64,000 bases of DNA from Nanogingivalis sp963517825 (GTDB lineage Bacteria > Patescibacteriota > Saccharimonadia > Saccharimonadales > Saccharimonadaceae), in NCBI GenBank assembly GCA_963517825.1, contig CAUQGB010000001.1, forward strand, positions 186,001 to 250,000. The letters run 5' to 3'. A program made the translations under genes and the position numbers. The notes under the pieces were generated by a model, which was not told the origin of the DNA, made no database searches, and saw only the letters and a list, made by a program, of their open reading frames with translations. Positions 56,372 to 63,554 of this stretch are shown in pieces. Position 1 is the stretch's first letter. Every line of letters begins with the position of its first letter.

Positions 56372-56882
56372 AAAGCAATATTCTTTCGAAAATGTTGTTT
56401 GGAAGGAGTATTTTATTGAGGATATCTGTGATATTAAGTCCGGTGTTCGTTTAGCAAAAGCTGAACAGAAAAAGGGTAAAATTCCATTTGTTGGCGCTGT
56501 TGATAATAATAACGGCGTAACTGAATTTATTGAAAATATTAACAATAGTTTTGATAAAAATATCCTTAGTGTAAATTATAATGGTAGCGTTGTGGAAACT
56601 TTTTATCATCCATATGAAAGCATTTTTTCAGATGACGTGAAAAGAGTTTCTTTTACCGATAAAAGCCAAAATAATGAATATGCATTACTTTTTCTTAAAC
56701 AGATGATAATTCAGCAAAAATCTAAATATCAGTATGGATATAAATTTAATGGCAAAAGAATGGCGCGACAAAAAATAATTCTCCCTTCAAAAAATAATAG
56801 CACTCCAGATTATGATTTCATGAAAAAGTACATGATGATTCAGGAAATTCTTAAAATTAAGGAAATATTGGAGTTTTATTGA
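56352..56882 (+). CDS. Specificity subunit, target-recognition unit C
   Basis: 176 aa from ATG 56352, the last AT of the repeat plus G; a TTG at 56328 is in the same frame. Same plan as A and B: NVVWKEYFIEDICDIKSGVR, IPFVGAVDNNNGVTEFIEN, YQYGYKFNGKRMARQKIILP, STPDYDFMKKYMMIQ. No clear ribosome site, so expression would depend on coupling from B or on fusion through (AT)11. The UGA stop lies in the -35 box of the rpsF promoter. It may act alone as a half-subunit, as third unit in a 523-aa fusion, or as a silent donor. Confidence 0.82.
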   Translation: MIAKKLKKQYSFENVVWKEYFIEDICDIKSGVRLAKAEQKKGKIPFVGAVDNNNGVTEFIENINNSFDKNILSVNYNGSVVETFYHPYESIFSDDVKRVSFTDKSQNNEYALLFLKQMIIQQKSKYQYGYKFNGKRMARQKIILPSKNNSTPDYDFMKKYMMIQEILKIKEILEFY

Positions 56883-56907
56883 TTTTTTCCCCTAAAAATG
56901 ATATAAT
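56879..56907 (+). promoter_or_regulatory. Promoter of rpsF-ssb-rpsR
   Basis: TTGATT (56879-56884), 17-nt spacer, TATAAT (56902-56907). The leader of about 50 nt has a hairpin AGCTTATT-TGAAAG-AATAGGCT (56926-56947), possibly for S6:S18 feedback. Confidence 0.75.
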
Positions 56908-56965
56908 TTAAAGGAATATTAGCTCAGCTTATTTGAAAGAATAGGCTTTAACCAAAGGAGTAAAA

Positions 56966-57277
56966 ATGAAGGATTACGAACTTACAGTTCTTATTCATCC
57001 AGATTTCGAAAACGATCTTGACAAAGTTCTAGATAAAATTCGAGGTTTGGTTGCTGCTAATGGCGGTGAAATTGCAAAAGAAGACAGCTGGGGTAAGAAA
57101 AAACTTGCTTACACAATTAAAGGTCAAGATTTTGCAACTTATGTTGCTATGGATCTAAAACTTCCAGCAACTGCACCACTAAAAATTAGTAACACTTTGA
57201 ATATTACTGACGAAGTTTTGCGATATTTGCTTGTTAAAGCAGAAGAGCGACCAGTTGTAGAATCAGAAGAAAAATAA
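56966..57277 (+). CDS. rpsF: 30S ribosomal protein S6
   Basis: 103 aa: KDYELTVLIHPDFENDLDKV, then GGEIAKEDSWGKKKLAYTIK and LRYLLVKAEERPVVE, as in S6. It binds with S18 to the 16S rRNA central domain. CAAAGGAG before ATG 56966. First gene of the conserved rpsF-ssb-rpsR operon. Confidence 0.96.
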   Translation: MKDYELTVLIHPDFENDLDKVLDKIRGLVAANGGEIAKEDSWGKKKLAYTIKGQDFATYVAMDLKLPATAPLKISNTLNITDEVLRYLLVKAEERPVVESEEK

Positions 57278-57300
57278 TTTTTTAAGAATAGGATAGAATT

Positions 57301-57732
57301 ATGGCTTTTAATAAAGTAATACTAATGGGAAATCTAACTGCAGACCCAGAACTTCGAACAACTCCAAGTGGTCAAAATCTAGCAAGTTTCACTCTTGCAA
57401 TCAACCGAACTTGGAATAACGCCAATGGTGAGCGCCAAGAAGAAACAAGTTTTATTAACTGTACTGCTTGGGGAAAAACTGGTGAAACAATTTCGAAATA
57501 TGTTTCGAAAGGTCGCCAATTGCTAGTGAGTGGTCGTTTGCAACAACGAACTTGGCAAGATAAAGATACTGGAAAGAATCGAAGCGCAATTGATGTTGTA
57601 GTTGAAGAATTTAGTTTTGTTAGTGATGGTAGTCGTGGTGGAAATTCTGCTCCTACTGCTAAAGCTGAAGAACCAACTGTTAGCGACGACTTTTCAGATG
57701 AGCCAATTGATCTATCTGATATCCCATTCTAA
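57301..57732 (+). CDS. ssb: Single-stranded DNA-binding protein
   Basis: 143 aa. OB fold at about 1-105 (FNKVILMGNLTADPELRTTP, SFINCTAWGKTGETISKYV, SGRLQQRTWQDKDTGKNR), a short linker, and the acidic tip DLSDIPF that recruits partner proteins. Middle of the rpsF-ssb-rpsR operon. Protects and organises ssDNA in replication and uptake. Confidence 0.97.
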   Translation: MAFNKVILMGNLTADPELRTTPSGQNLASFTLAINRTWNNANGERQEETSFINCTAWGKTGETISKYVSKGRQLLVSGRLQQRTWQDKDTGKNRSAIDVVVEEFSFVSDGSRGGNSAPTAKAEEPTVSDDFSDEPIDLSDIPF

Positions 57733-57750
57733 ATTTAAAAAGGAGTTAAA

Positions 57751-57951
57751 ATGGCTAAACGATTTAAACGAGAAATCCCAGCGTATTTTGATTACCGAGA
57801 TGTTAAAACTTTGCAAAAATTTGTAAACATCTATGGTCAAATTGAGCCAGCTACAAAAACTGGTTTGAGCGCTAAACAACAACGACAATTGACAGTTGCT
57901 ATCAAACGTGCACGTCACTTGGCATTGTTGGCATTCGTAACAAATGCTTAA
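57751..57951 (+). CDS. rpsR: 30S ribosomal protein S18
   Basis: 66 aa: KRFKREIPAYFDYRDVKTLQ, then YGQIEPATKTGLSAKQQRQL and AIKRARHLALLAFV, as in S18. AAAGGAG before ATG. Four of six or so CGN arginines use CGA. Last gene of the operon, with a hairpin terminator after it. Confidence 0.96.
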   Translation: MAKRFKREIPAYFDYRDVKTLQKFVNIYGQIEPATKTGLSAKQQRQLTVAIKRARHLALLAFVTNA

Positions 57952-57962
57952 TTAAATTTTCG

Positions 57963-57998
57963 AATCTTCCTCGCTCAAAACTGGGTGGGGAAGATTTA
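57963..57998 (+). terminator. Hairpin between rpsR and efp
   Basis: AATCTTCC pairs with GGAAGATT around an inner CGCTC...GGGTG stem; T-run short. I see no separate promoter for efp, so read-through is likely. Confidence 0.55.
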
Positions 57999-58023
57999 TT
58001 TTAAAAATATTTTAAGGAGGAAA

Positions 58024-58584
58024 ATGTATCAACCAACTGATTTGAAAAAAGGTGTAGTTTTTCAGCTTGATGGTCAACCATATCGCGTAGTTGAATATAA
58101 CCAAAAAGTTGTAGGTCGTGGTGGAAGTATCGTAAGCTTAAAAATTAAAAACCTTATCACAGGTGCTTTGTTACCTAAAACTTTTAAAGGTCAAGATAAA
58201 GTTGAGCCTGCAGAAGTTACGAACAAGAAAGTTCAATATCTTTATAATGATGGCGAAGATTTTCATTTTATGGATCCGGAAACATTTGAACAATTTCAAC
58301 TTTCGAAAGATATTATTGACGATGCTGCAGGTTATCTAAAAGAGGCAGAAGAACTAAATCTTCAATTCTTTGATGGAAAAGTTATTAATGTTGAATTACC
58401 TAAAAATGTTTGGCTTAAAGTTGTTTATACTGAGAATGTGGTGAAGGGTGATACAACTTCAAGCGTTCTAAAAGATGCTGAACTCGAGACTGGTATAACG
58501 GTTAAAGTTCCTGCATTTATTAAAGAAAATGATGTTATTTCAGTTGACACTTCGACTGGTGAATATCGAGAACGACAAAAATAA
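58024..58584 (+). CDS. efp: Elongation factor P
   Basis: 186 aa from ATG 58024 (AAGGAGG 3-9 nt upstream; the longer frame from 57985 has no ribosome site). Three beta-barrel domains: MYQPTDLKKGVVFQLDGQPY at the start, the tip loop KVVGRGGSIVS with Arg at residue 32, and the C-terminal TGITVKVPAFIKENDVISVD with STGEYRER. EF-P rescues ribosomes stalled at proline runs. Most bacteria carry Lys at the tip; Arg32 occurs in EarP-type or unmodified EF-P. Confidence 0.96.
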   Translation: MYQPTDLKKGVVFQLDGQPYRVVEYNQKVVGRGGSIVSLKIKNLITGALLPKTFKGQDKVEPAEVTNKKVQYLYNDGEDFHFMDPETFEQFQLSKDIIDDAAGYLKEAEELNLQFFDGKVINVELPKNVWLKVVYTENVVKGDTTSSVLKDAELETGITVKVPAFIKENDVISVDTSTGEYRERQK

Positions 58585-58596
58585 TTAGGTTAATAT

Positions 58597-58625
58597 AAAA
58601 TAGGCTCAAATTTTAGCCTATTTTA
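58597..58625 (+). terminator. Terminator of efp
   Basis: AAAATAGGCT (58597-58606) pairs with AGCCTATTTT (58615-58624). Confidence 0.8.
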
Positions 58626-58682
58626 TATTGTATAAAAATATTGGACAGCATATGATTGCTGGAAATTATATTAGAAATATAG

Positions 58683-58688
58683 TATAAT
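58683..58688 (+). promoter_or_regulatory. -10 box of tlyA (leaderless)
   Basis: TATAAT, 7 nt before ATG 58696; the -35 box is unclear. Confidence 0.55.
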
Positions 58689-58695
58689 ATAAGAT

Positions 58696-59418
58696 ATGAA
58701 AATTAGATTAGACAATCTACTAGTAGACAGAAAAATGGTTGAAAGTCGCTCCCAGGCTGAAAGCTATATAAAGCTTGGTAAGATTACAGTTGATGGTGTT
58801 AAGAGAACTAAACCAGGTTTTTTTGTTGATGTCGATTCTGAATTAAAAATCCTTCAGCGAGTTCAATATGTATCGCGGGCAGGATTGAAACTAGAAAGTG
58901 TAGCTAAAAAAATGCGAATTGATTTTCGTAATAAAACGGTTCTAGATGTTGGCTCGAGTACGGGAGGGTTTACGGATTATTCTTTGAAGAATGGTGCTAA
59001 CAAAGTCATTGCTGTTGACGTTGGTACAGATCAGTTGCATCCAAAATTAAGGTTGAACAAAAAAGTTGAACTACATGAGAAAACCGATATTCGAAACTTT
59101 AAAACAGATCAGAAAGTCGACGTAGTGGTTATTGATGTTAGTTTTATATCTATAAAGGAAATTCTTCCAAGTGTCGTAAACCTTTCTAATAAGAACACAA
59201 AAATAGCGGCAATGGTCAAACCGCAGTTTGAAGCGGGAAGAAATGGAACTGCTAACGGCGTTGTAAAAAATAACTCTTATCGTAGGAAAATTCTTCAAGA
59301 TTTTGAAAATTGGTGCCGTTCAAATAATTTATACATAGAGAATAAAAGAGATAGTGAAGTTAAAGGAACGAAAGGTAATCAAGAAAGATTTTATATTTTA
59401 AGGAAGACGAGTAAATAA
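58696..59418 (+). CDS. tlyA: TlyA family rRNA methyltransferase
   Basis: 240 aa. N-terminal S4 RNA-binding domain (MKIRLDNLLVDRKMVESRSQ, SYIKLGKITVDG), then an FtsJ/RrmJ-type SAM methyltransferase (VLDVGSSTGGFTDYSLKNGA; VVVIDVSFISIKEILP; AAMVKPQFEAG). TlyA proteins 2'-O-methylate 16S and 23S rRNA. Sometimes called hemolysin A for historical reasons. Monocistronic. Confidence 0.92.
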   Translation: MKIRLDNLLVDRKMVESRSQAESYIKLGKITVDGVKRTKPGFFVDVDSELKILQRVQYVSRAGLKLESVAKKMRIDFRNKTVLDVGSSTGGFTDYSLKNGANKVIAVDVGTDQLHPKLRLNKKVELHEKTDIRNFKTDQKVDVVVIDVSFISIKEILPSVVNLSNKNTKIAAMVKPQFEAGRNGTANGVVKNNSYRRKILQDFENWCRSNNLYIENKRDSEVKGTKGNQERFYILRKTSK

Positions 59419-59448
59419 AAAGACCGAATTCATCGGTCTTTAGTTTTT
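59417..59448. terminator. Bidirectional terminator tlyA / ychF
   Basis: AAAGACCGA-ATTCA-TCGGTCTTT with T-runs on both strands. Confidence 0.85.
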
Positions 59449-60524
59449 TATACATTAAATCTAAACTCAACAACATCATTTGGGGACATTACGTAATCCT
59501 TGCCTTCGGTTCGGATTTTACCGTGGTTTTTAGCTTCTAGTTCACTACCGCATTCCACTAAATCGTTGTAGTTTATAACTTGTGCAGCGATAAACCCTCT
59601 TTCGAAATCTGTGTGGATAACGCCAGCTGCCTGTGGTGCAGTCCAGCCTTTTTTGATTGTCCAGGCGTGCACTTCTTTTGGTCCAGCAGTCATGTAGCTT
59701 TGTAATCCTAAGGTGTCGTAAGCTGCGTGGATCATTTGGTTGAGCCCAGTTTCTTTTACTCCATAGCTTTCGAGTAAATCTTTTGCATCATTTTCGTCTA
59801 ATCCCTTCAATTCTTCTTCAAGTTTTGCGCAGACAAAGATAGATTTTGCGGGTAGAACCATTTCTGCAAGTTCACTTTTTTTCGCGTCATCGACTAATGT
59901 ATTTTCGTCAACGTTAAAGGCGTAAATTACAGGCTTAGCTGTTAACAAGTGTAAATCAGCAATAGCTTCTAAGTCTAAATCTTTTATACTTGATAATACA
60001 TTTCCAGATTGAAGTTGTTCAAGTAATTTGTTCAAGTAGTCGGCTTGTTTTCTGAGGGCTGGCTTAGCTTTTGCTTCTTTTTGAAGCTTTGGTAGCCGGT
60101 TTTCAATAGTCTGAATGTCTGCTAGGATTAGCTCAGTATTAATAACTTCAATGTCATTTTTTGGATTAACTTCATTTGATACGTGGACAATATCGTTATT
60201 TACGAAAGCTCGGACGATATGGACTATCGCGTCGCATTGGCGAATATTTGCGAGAAATTTATTTCCTAATCCTTCACCTTTCGAAGCACCAGCAACAAGC
60301 CCAGCAATATCAACAAAAGTCACAGTGGCTGGAATAATTTTTTGCGAACCATAAATTTCCGCTAATTTATTTAATCTTGGATCTGGCACTGGCACAATTC
60401 CAGTATTTGGCTCAATTGTTGCAAAAGGGTAATTTGCTGCTAAAATATCATTATTAGTTAGTGCGTTAAATAGTGTTGATTTGCCAACATTTGGTAGTCC
60501 AACAATTCCAATTGATAAACTCAT
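59448..60524 (-). CDS. ychF: Redox-linked ATPase YchF (Obg family)
   Basis: 358 aa. P-loop GIVGLPNVGKSTLFNALT at about 6-23, switch DIAGLVAGASKGEGLGNKFL, NVDENTL in place of NKxD (the family prefers ATP), coiled coil, and a C-terminal TGS domain (HAWTIKKGWTAPQAAGVIHT; YVMSPNDVVEFRFNV). It binds ribosomes and affects translation accuracy and stress. AAAAGGAGA before ATG 60524. Confidence 0.96.
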   Translation of the reverse strand: MSLSIGIVGLPNVGKSTLFNALTNNDILAANYPFATIEPNTGIVPVPDPRLNKLAEIYGSQKIIPATVTFVDIAGLVAGASKGEGLGNKFLANIRQCDAIVHIVRAFVNNDIVHVSNEVNPKNDIEVINTELILADIQTIENRLPKLQKEAKAKPALRKQADYLNKLLEQLQSGNVLSSIKDLDLEAIADLHLLTAKPVIYAFNVDENTLVDDAKKSELAEMVLPAKSIFVCAKLEEELKGLDENDAKDLLESYGVKETGLNQMIHAAYDTLGLQSYMTAGPKEVHAWTIKKGWTAPQAAGVIHTDFERGFIAAQVINYNDLVECGSELEAKNHGKIRTEGKDYVMSPNDVVEFRFNV

Positions 60525-60587
60525 AAAATCTCCTTTTAATGTCTTTTTATTTTAACATAAAAGTTTGTAAAATAAAAATAAAAAAGC

Positions 60588-60617
60588 TTGATTTTTTAAT
60601 TACGTTTATGTTAAAAT
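60588..60617 (+). promoter_or_regulatory. Leaderless promoter of the type IV pilus operon
   Basis: TTGATT (60588-60593), 18-nt spacer, TAAAAT (60612-60617), 6 nt to ATG 60624. Confidence 0.75.
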
Positions 60618-60623
60618 ATAGGC

Positions 60624-61673
60624 ATGATTAATATTAAAGGTGTGGGCGATTCCTTCTCGTTAGATATTGGAACAAATGCGATTCGTGCTGTCCAACTTTC
60701 GAAAGCTGGAGAGAATTCTTGGAATTTGGTTGGCCTCGGTTATACACCAGTCGACCCTCAATTGGTTTTGAGTAATTCCGATGAAAGCCGTCGTCGTTTG
60801 GGAGAAATTATCTCAACGATGATCGGGCAGAGTGATATTAAAACAAAAAATGTAGCGATTAGTCTTGCGTCCCAGAAGACATTTACAACAATTTTTGAAG
60901 TACCAAAGCAGGACATGCGAGAATTGCAAAAAAATATTAAATATCAAGTTGACCAATATATTCCAATGGCGGTTGATGATGCTCAAGTTGATTGGGCTCT
61001 TCTTGGTGAATCGCTTTCGAATCCTGATTCGTTAGAGATTTTACTTGCGAGCACAGCTAAAGCTTATAGTGAAGAGAAGATGGAATTTATTGAAGGTTTA
61101 GGTTTTAATGTTGTTGCGAGTGAGCCTGATTCTTTAGCGATGACTCGTGCCCTAATCATGACTAATCAATCTGGTCAAGCTCAATTGATTATTGATATGG
61201 GTGAACTTTCTACGGATTTATCCATCGTATATCAAGGCGCACCAAGACTTGTTCGAACGATTCCTATTGGAATATCGAGTTTAGTAAAATCTGCAACTCA
61301 AAATTTGAACATTAAAGAAGATCAAGCTCGCCAATTTATTATGAAATTTGGTTTAGCCCAAGATAAACTTGAAGGCCAGGTTTTTCGTGCTATTGAAATT
61401 ATACTTGAGAACTTTGTTCAGGAAATTACTAAATCAATAAAATTTTTAGGAACAAAATATCAAAATGTTCAAGTTGGAGTAATTTCGCTATCAGGATTTT
61501 CTGGGGTTATTCCTCAAATGCCAGAATATGTTTCTTCGAAAACTGGAATTCAATCGTATTCTGCAAACCCTTTCCAGAATGTTAATGTTCCAGCAAAATA
61601 TCAGCAACAGGTTTCAGCTATCGGTAATGAATTTGCGGTCGCTGTTGGTTTAGCTGAAAGGAGTAATAAATAA
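60624..61673 (+). CDS. pilM: Type IV pilus assembly protein PilM
   Basis: 349 aa. Actin-like ASKHA fold: FSLDIGTNAIRAVQLSKAGE at the start, ISLASQKTFTTIFEVPKQDM, LIIDMGELSTDLSIVYQGAP and LSGFSGVIPQMPEYVSSKTG. PilM sits on the cytoplasmic face and binds the N-terminus of PilN. Stop overlaps the pilN start by one base. First gene of pilM-N-O-x-B; the pilus probably serves twitching, host contact and DNA uptake with ComF. Confidence 0.92.
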   Translation: MINIKGVGDSFSLDIGTNAIRAVQLSKAGENSWNLVGLGYTPVDPQLVLSNSDESRRRLGEIISTMIGQSDIKTKNVAISLASQKTFTTIFEVPKQDMRELQKNIKYQVDQYIPMAVDDAQVDWALLGESLSNPDSLEILLASTAKAYSEEKMEFIEGLGFNVVASEPDSLAMTRALIMTNQSGQAQLIIDMGELSTDLSIVYQGAPRLVRTIPIGISSLVKSATQNLNIKEDQARQFIMKFGLAQDKLEGQVFRAIEIILENFVQEITKSIKFLGTKYQNVQVGVISLSGFSGVIPQMPEYVSSKTGIQSYSANPFQNVNVPAKYQQQVSAIGNEFAVAVGLAERSNK

Positions 61674-62440
61674 TGGTTGAAATTAACCTTTTACCAGATG
61701 TTAAAAGAGATCTTCTTAAAGCTCAACAGCTCCGAAATATCGTTACTTTTGTGTCTATAGTTATTGGTGGCGCGATGCTTGCTGGGGTAATTTTATTATT
61801 CCTAACGACTAAAGGTCAAGAATTACTTATGAGCTTAAAAACTAGTGAGATTTCGAATAAATTTTCTGATATGCAGAAAATTCAAGATGGTGAAACAGCA
61901 GCTACTCTCCGAAATCAGTTGAATGCTATTCAGAAAATTCGAAATGCTTCGCCAGATACCTCACGACTAATTGGAACAATTTTGCCAGCAATCCAAACCA
62001 CTGGTGAAAACGCCGTTCAGTTTTCCGCGTTAAATTATGACCCTGAAACTCGAATTGTTTCAATTGAAGGTCAGACAAACAATGGCTTTCCAGCTCTTGA
62101 AGCTTTCATTAAGACAATTAAATATTCACAAATTATTTACGACGGTAAAGATTCTCAATGTAAGGCTAGCGAAGTCGAAAAAGATGCCAATATTTGCATG
62201 ATTGCCGAAGAAGGATCGGTTGCGCGAACTGAAAGTTCACTTGGAACTAATGATCAAGGTCAAAGTGTTTTGCGTTTTGCTATCAATTTTAAATTGAACG
62301 AAGCAGCTTTAAAATTCTCTTCAAAGAATTTTGCAGTTAAAACTCTTGGCCGAAAGAATGTGACAGACTCAACTGTTCAGGTTCCTGCTGGAATCTTCAC
62401 TCAAAATTCGAAAAAAGATTCTGAAAAGGAGAATAAGTAA
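61673..62440 (+). CDS. pilN: PilN-like type IV pilus protein
   Basis: 255 aa. The INLLPDV motif at residues 4-10 is the PilM-binding sequence. One helix at about 26-50 (FVSIVIGGAMLAGVILLFL), a coiled coil, and a ferredoxin-like extracytoplasmic domain (ALNYDPETRIVSIEGQTNNG). It forms the alignment complex with PilO. AAAGGAG lies upstream within pilM; stop overlaps the next start. Confidence 0.85.
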   Translation: MVEINLLPDVKRDLLKAQQLRNIVTFVSIVIGGAMLAGVILLFLTTKGQELLMSLKTSEISNKFSDMQKIQDGETAATLRNQLNAIQKIRNASPDTSRLIGTILPAIQTTGENAVQFSALNYDPETRIVSIEGQTNNGFPALEAFIKTIKYSQIIYDGKDSQCKASEVEKDANICMIAEEGSVARTESSLGTNDQGQSVLRFAINFKLNEAALKFSSKNFAVKTLGRKNVTDSTVQVPAGIFTQNSKKDSEKENK

Positions 62441-63306
62441 TGGGCGAGAATAAAGAAGTAGCTTTCTTGAAGAGAAATGCTATCAATAAAGCCAACCAAA
62501 TGATGTTTTTAGCGGTAGCTGGTGCTGCTTTAATTGCCGGTGCTTCTATTGTTGGGATGATTTATCTTTTTAGGATGTTTACATTCAATGCTAAGGTTCT
62601 TGGCGAACAAGATAAAAGTATTTCAACTATTCAAAAGAATATTCAGAATATTGAAGATCTTAAGAGCAAGTTGAGTTCGTTAGAAACCGACTCAAACCTT
62701 AACGAGCGAAATCTAAAATCTAATGCTGAAGATGGCGGACTTCGTGTTATTGCTGATGCTTTACCGGATAGTGAAAATGCTGCAGCTCTCGCTGCTAGCC
62801 TTGAGAAAAAGATTTTTTCTGAAGGTGTAACTTTAGATTCATTTAGTATTGACTCTGCTGATTCTGCGGGTGTGAGCGCTTCAAGCTCTGGAGGCTCATC
62901 TTCCTCCTCTTCATCTAATTCAACCTCTGCTATTGAGGATCCGAACAAAATTCCAAATGGTGTGAAAGATATTCAATTTTCAGCAACAATATCTGCTGGA
63001 TTTCAAGCTGAAGGTGCAAATTCTGCACAAGCTGCTAAGTCTCAGGATGAAGCTCTTAATAATTTAATTAATACTGTTCGAAAAATGGAAAGATCTATTC
63101 GGGCAATCAATATTACGAGCTTTAAGTTTGAGCGTTCAACCAACCGATTCAGCCTTAATTTTTCAGCTAAATCCTACTACTATCCTAAATATGTAATGAA
63201 GCTCGAAAGTAAGAGTGTTAAGGCTGACGAAACTGCAAAGCCTACAAATTCAGCAGCTGGAAATAACGCAACTAAAAGCACTGGCGCTTCAGGAGGTTCG
63301 AAATAA
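62440..63306 (+). CDS. pilO: PilO-like type IV pilus protein
   Basis: 288 aa. Cytoplasmic N-terminus, one helix at about 25-48, coiled coil (KSISTIQKNIQNIEDLKSKL), then a PilO-like domain interrupted by a Ser-rich linker at about 148-165 with 15 or so Ser in a row of 20, and a Ser/Ala/Asn-rich tail. It pairs with PilN. Sequence similarity to PilO is weak; the call rests on order and topology. Confidence 0.75.
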   Translation: MGENKEVAFLKRNAINKANQMMFLAVAGAALIAGASIVGMIYLFRMFTFNAKVLGEQDKSISTIQKNIQNIEDLKSKLSSLETDSNLNERNLKSNAEDGGLRVIADALPDSENAAALAASLEKKIFSEGVTLDSFSIDSADSAGVSASSSGGSSSSSSSNSTSAIEDPNKIPNGVKDIQFSATISAGFQAEGANSAQAAKSQDEALNNLINTVRKMERSIRAINITSFKFERSTNRFSLNFSAKSYYYPKYVMKLESKSVKADETAKPTNSAAGNNATKSTGASGGSK

Positions 63307-63524
63307 TGAAAAAAACTGATATTGCGATGATTGTTTTGATTGCGGGTTTTAGTGTTTTGGTTTCATACTTGGTTATTAATTCTTTGGCGCAGGGTGGATT
63401 CTCCGAACAAACTTATGAGGTTAAAGAAACTAGTCCCATTTCGAACGAATATGTGAAGCCAAGTAGTGATATTTTTAATTCAGAAGCTATTAACCCAACG
63501 GTTCAAATTAATATTGGACAATAA
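63306..63524 (+). CDS. Small single-helix protein of the pilus operon
   Basis: 72 aa. One N-terminal helix (about 6-28, IAMIVLIAGFSVLVSYLVI) and a short polar extracytoplasmic part ending PTVQINIGQ. It occupies the position of pilP or a minor accessory gene between pilO and pilB, but no PilP lipobox or domain is seen. Start overlaps the pilO stop. Confidence 0.7.
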   Translation: MKKTDIAMIVLIAGFSVLVSYLVINSLAQGGFSEQTYEVKETSPISNEYVKPSSDIFNSEAINPTVQINIGQ

Positions 63525-63554
63525 GATACCAAATAAATTTTAAAAAGGAATATA

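Noticed and set aside
56908..56965. A proven S6:S18 regulatory leader before rpsF
   Set aside because: A hairpin is present, but I could not identify the conserved CCG bulge of the known motif, so it is mentioned only as a possibility.
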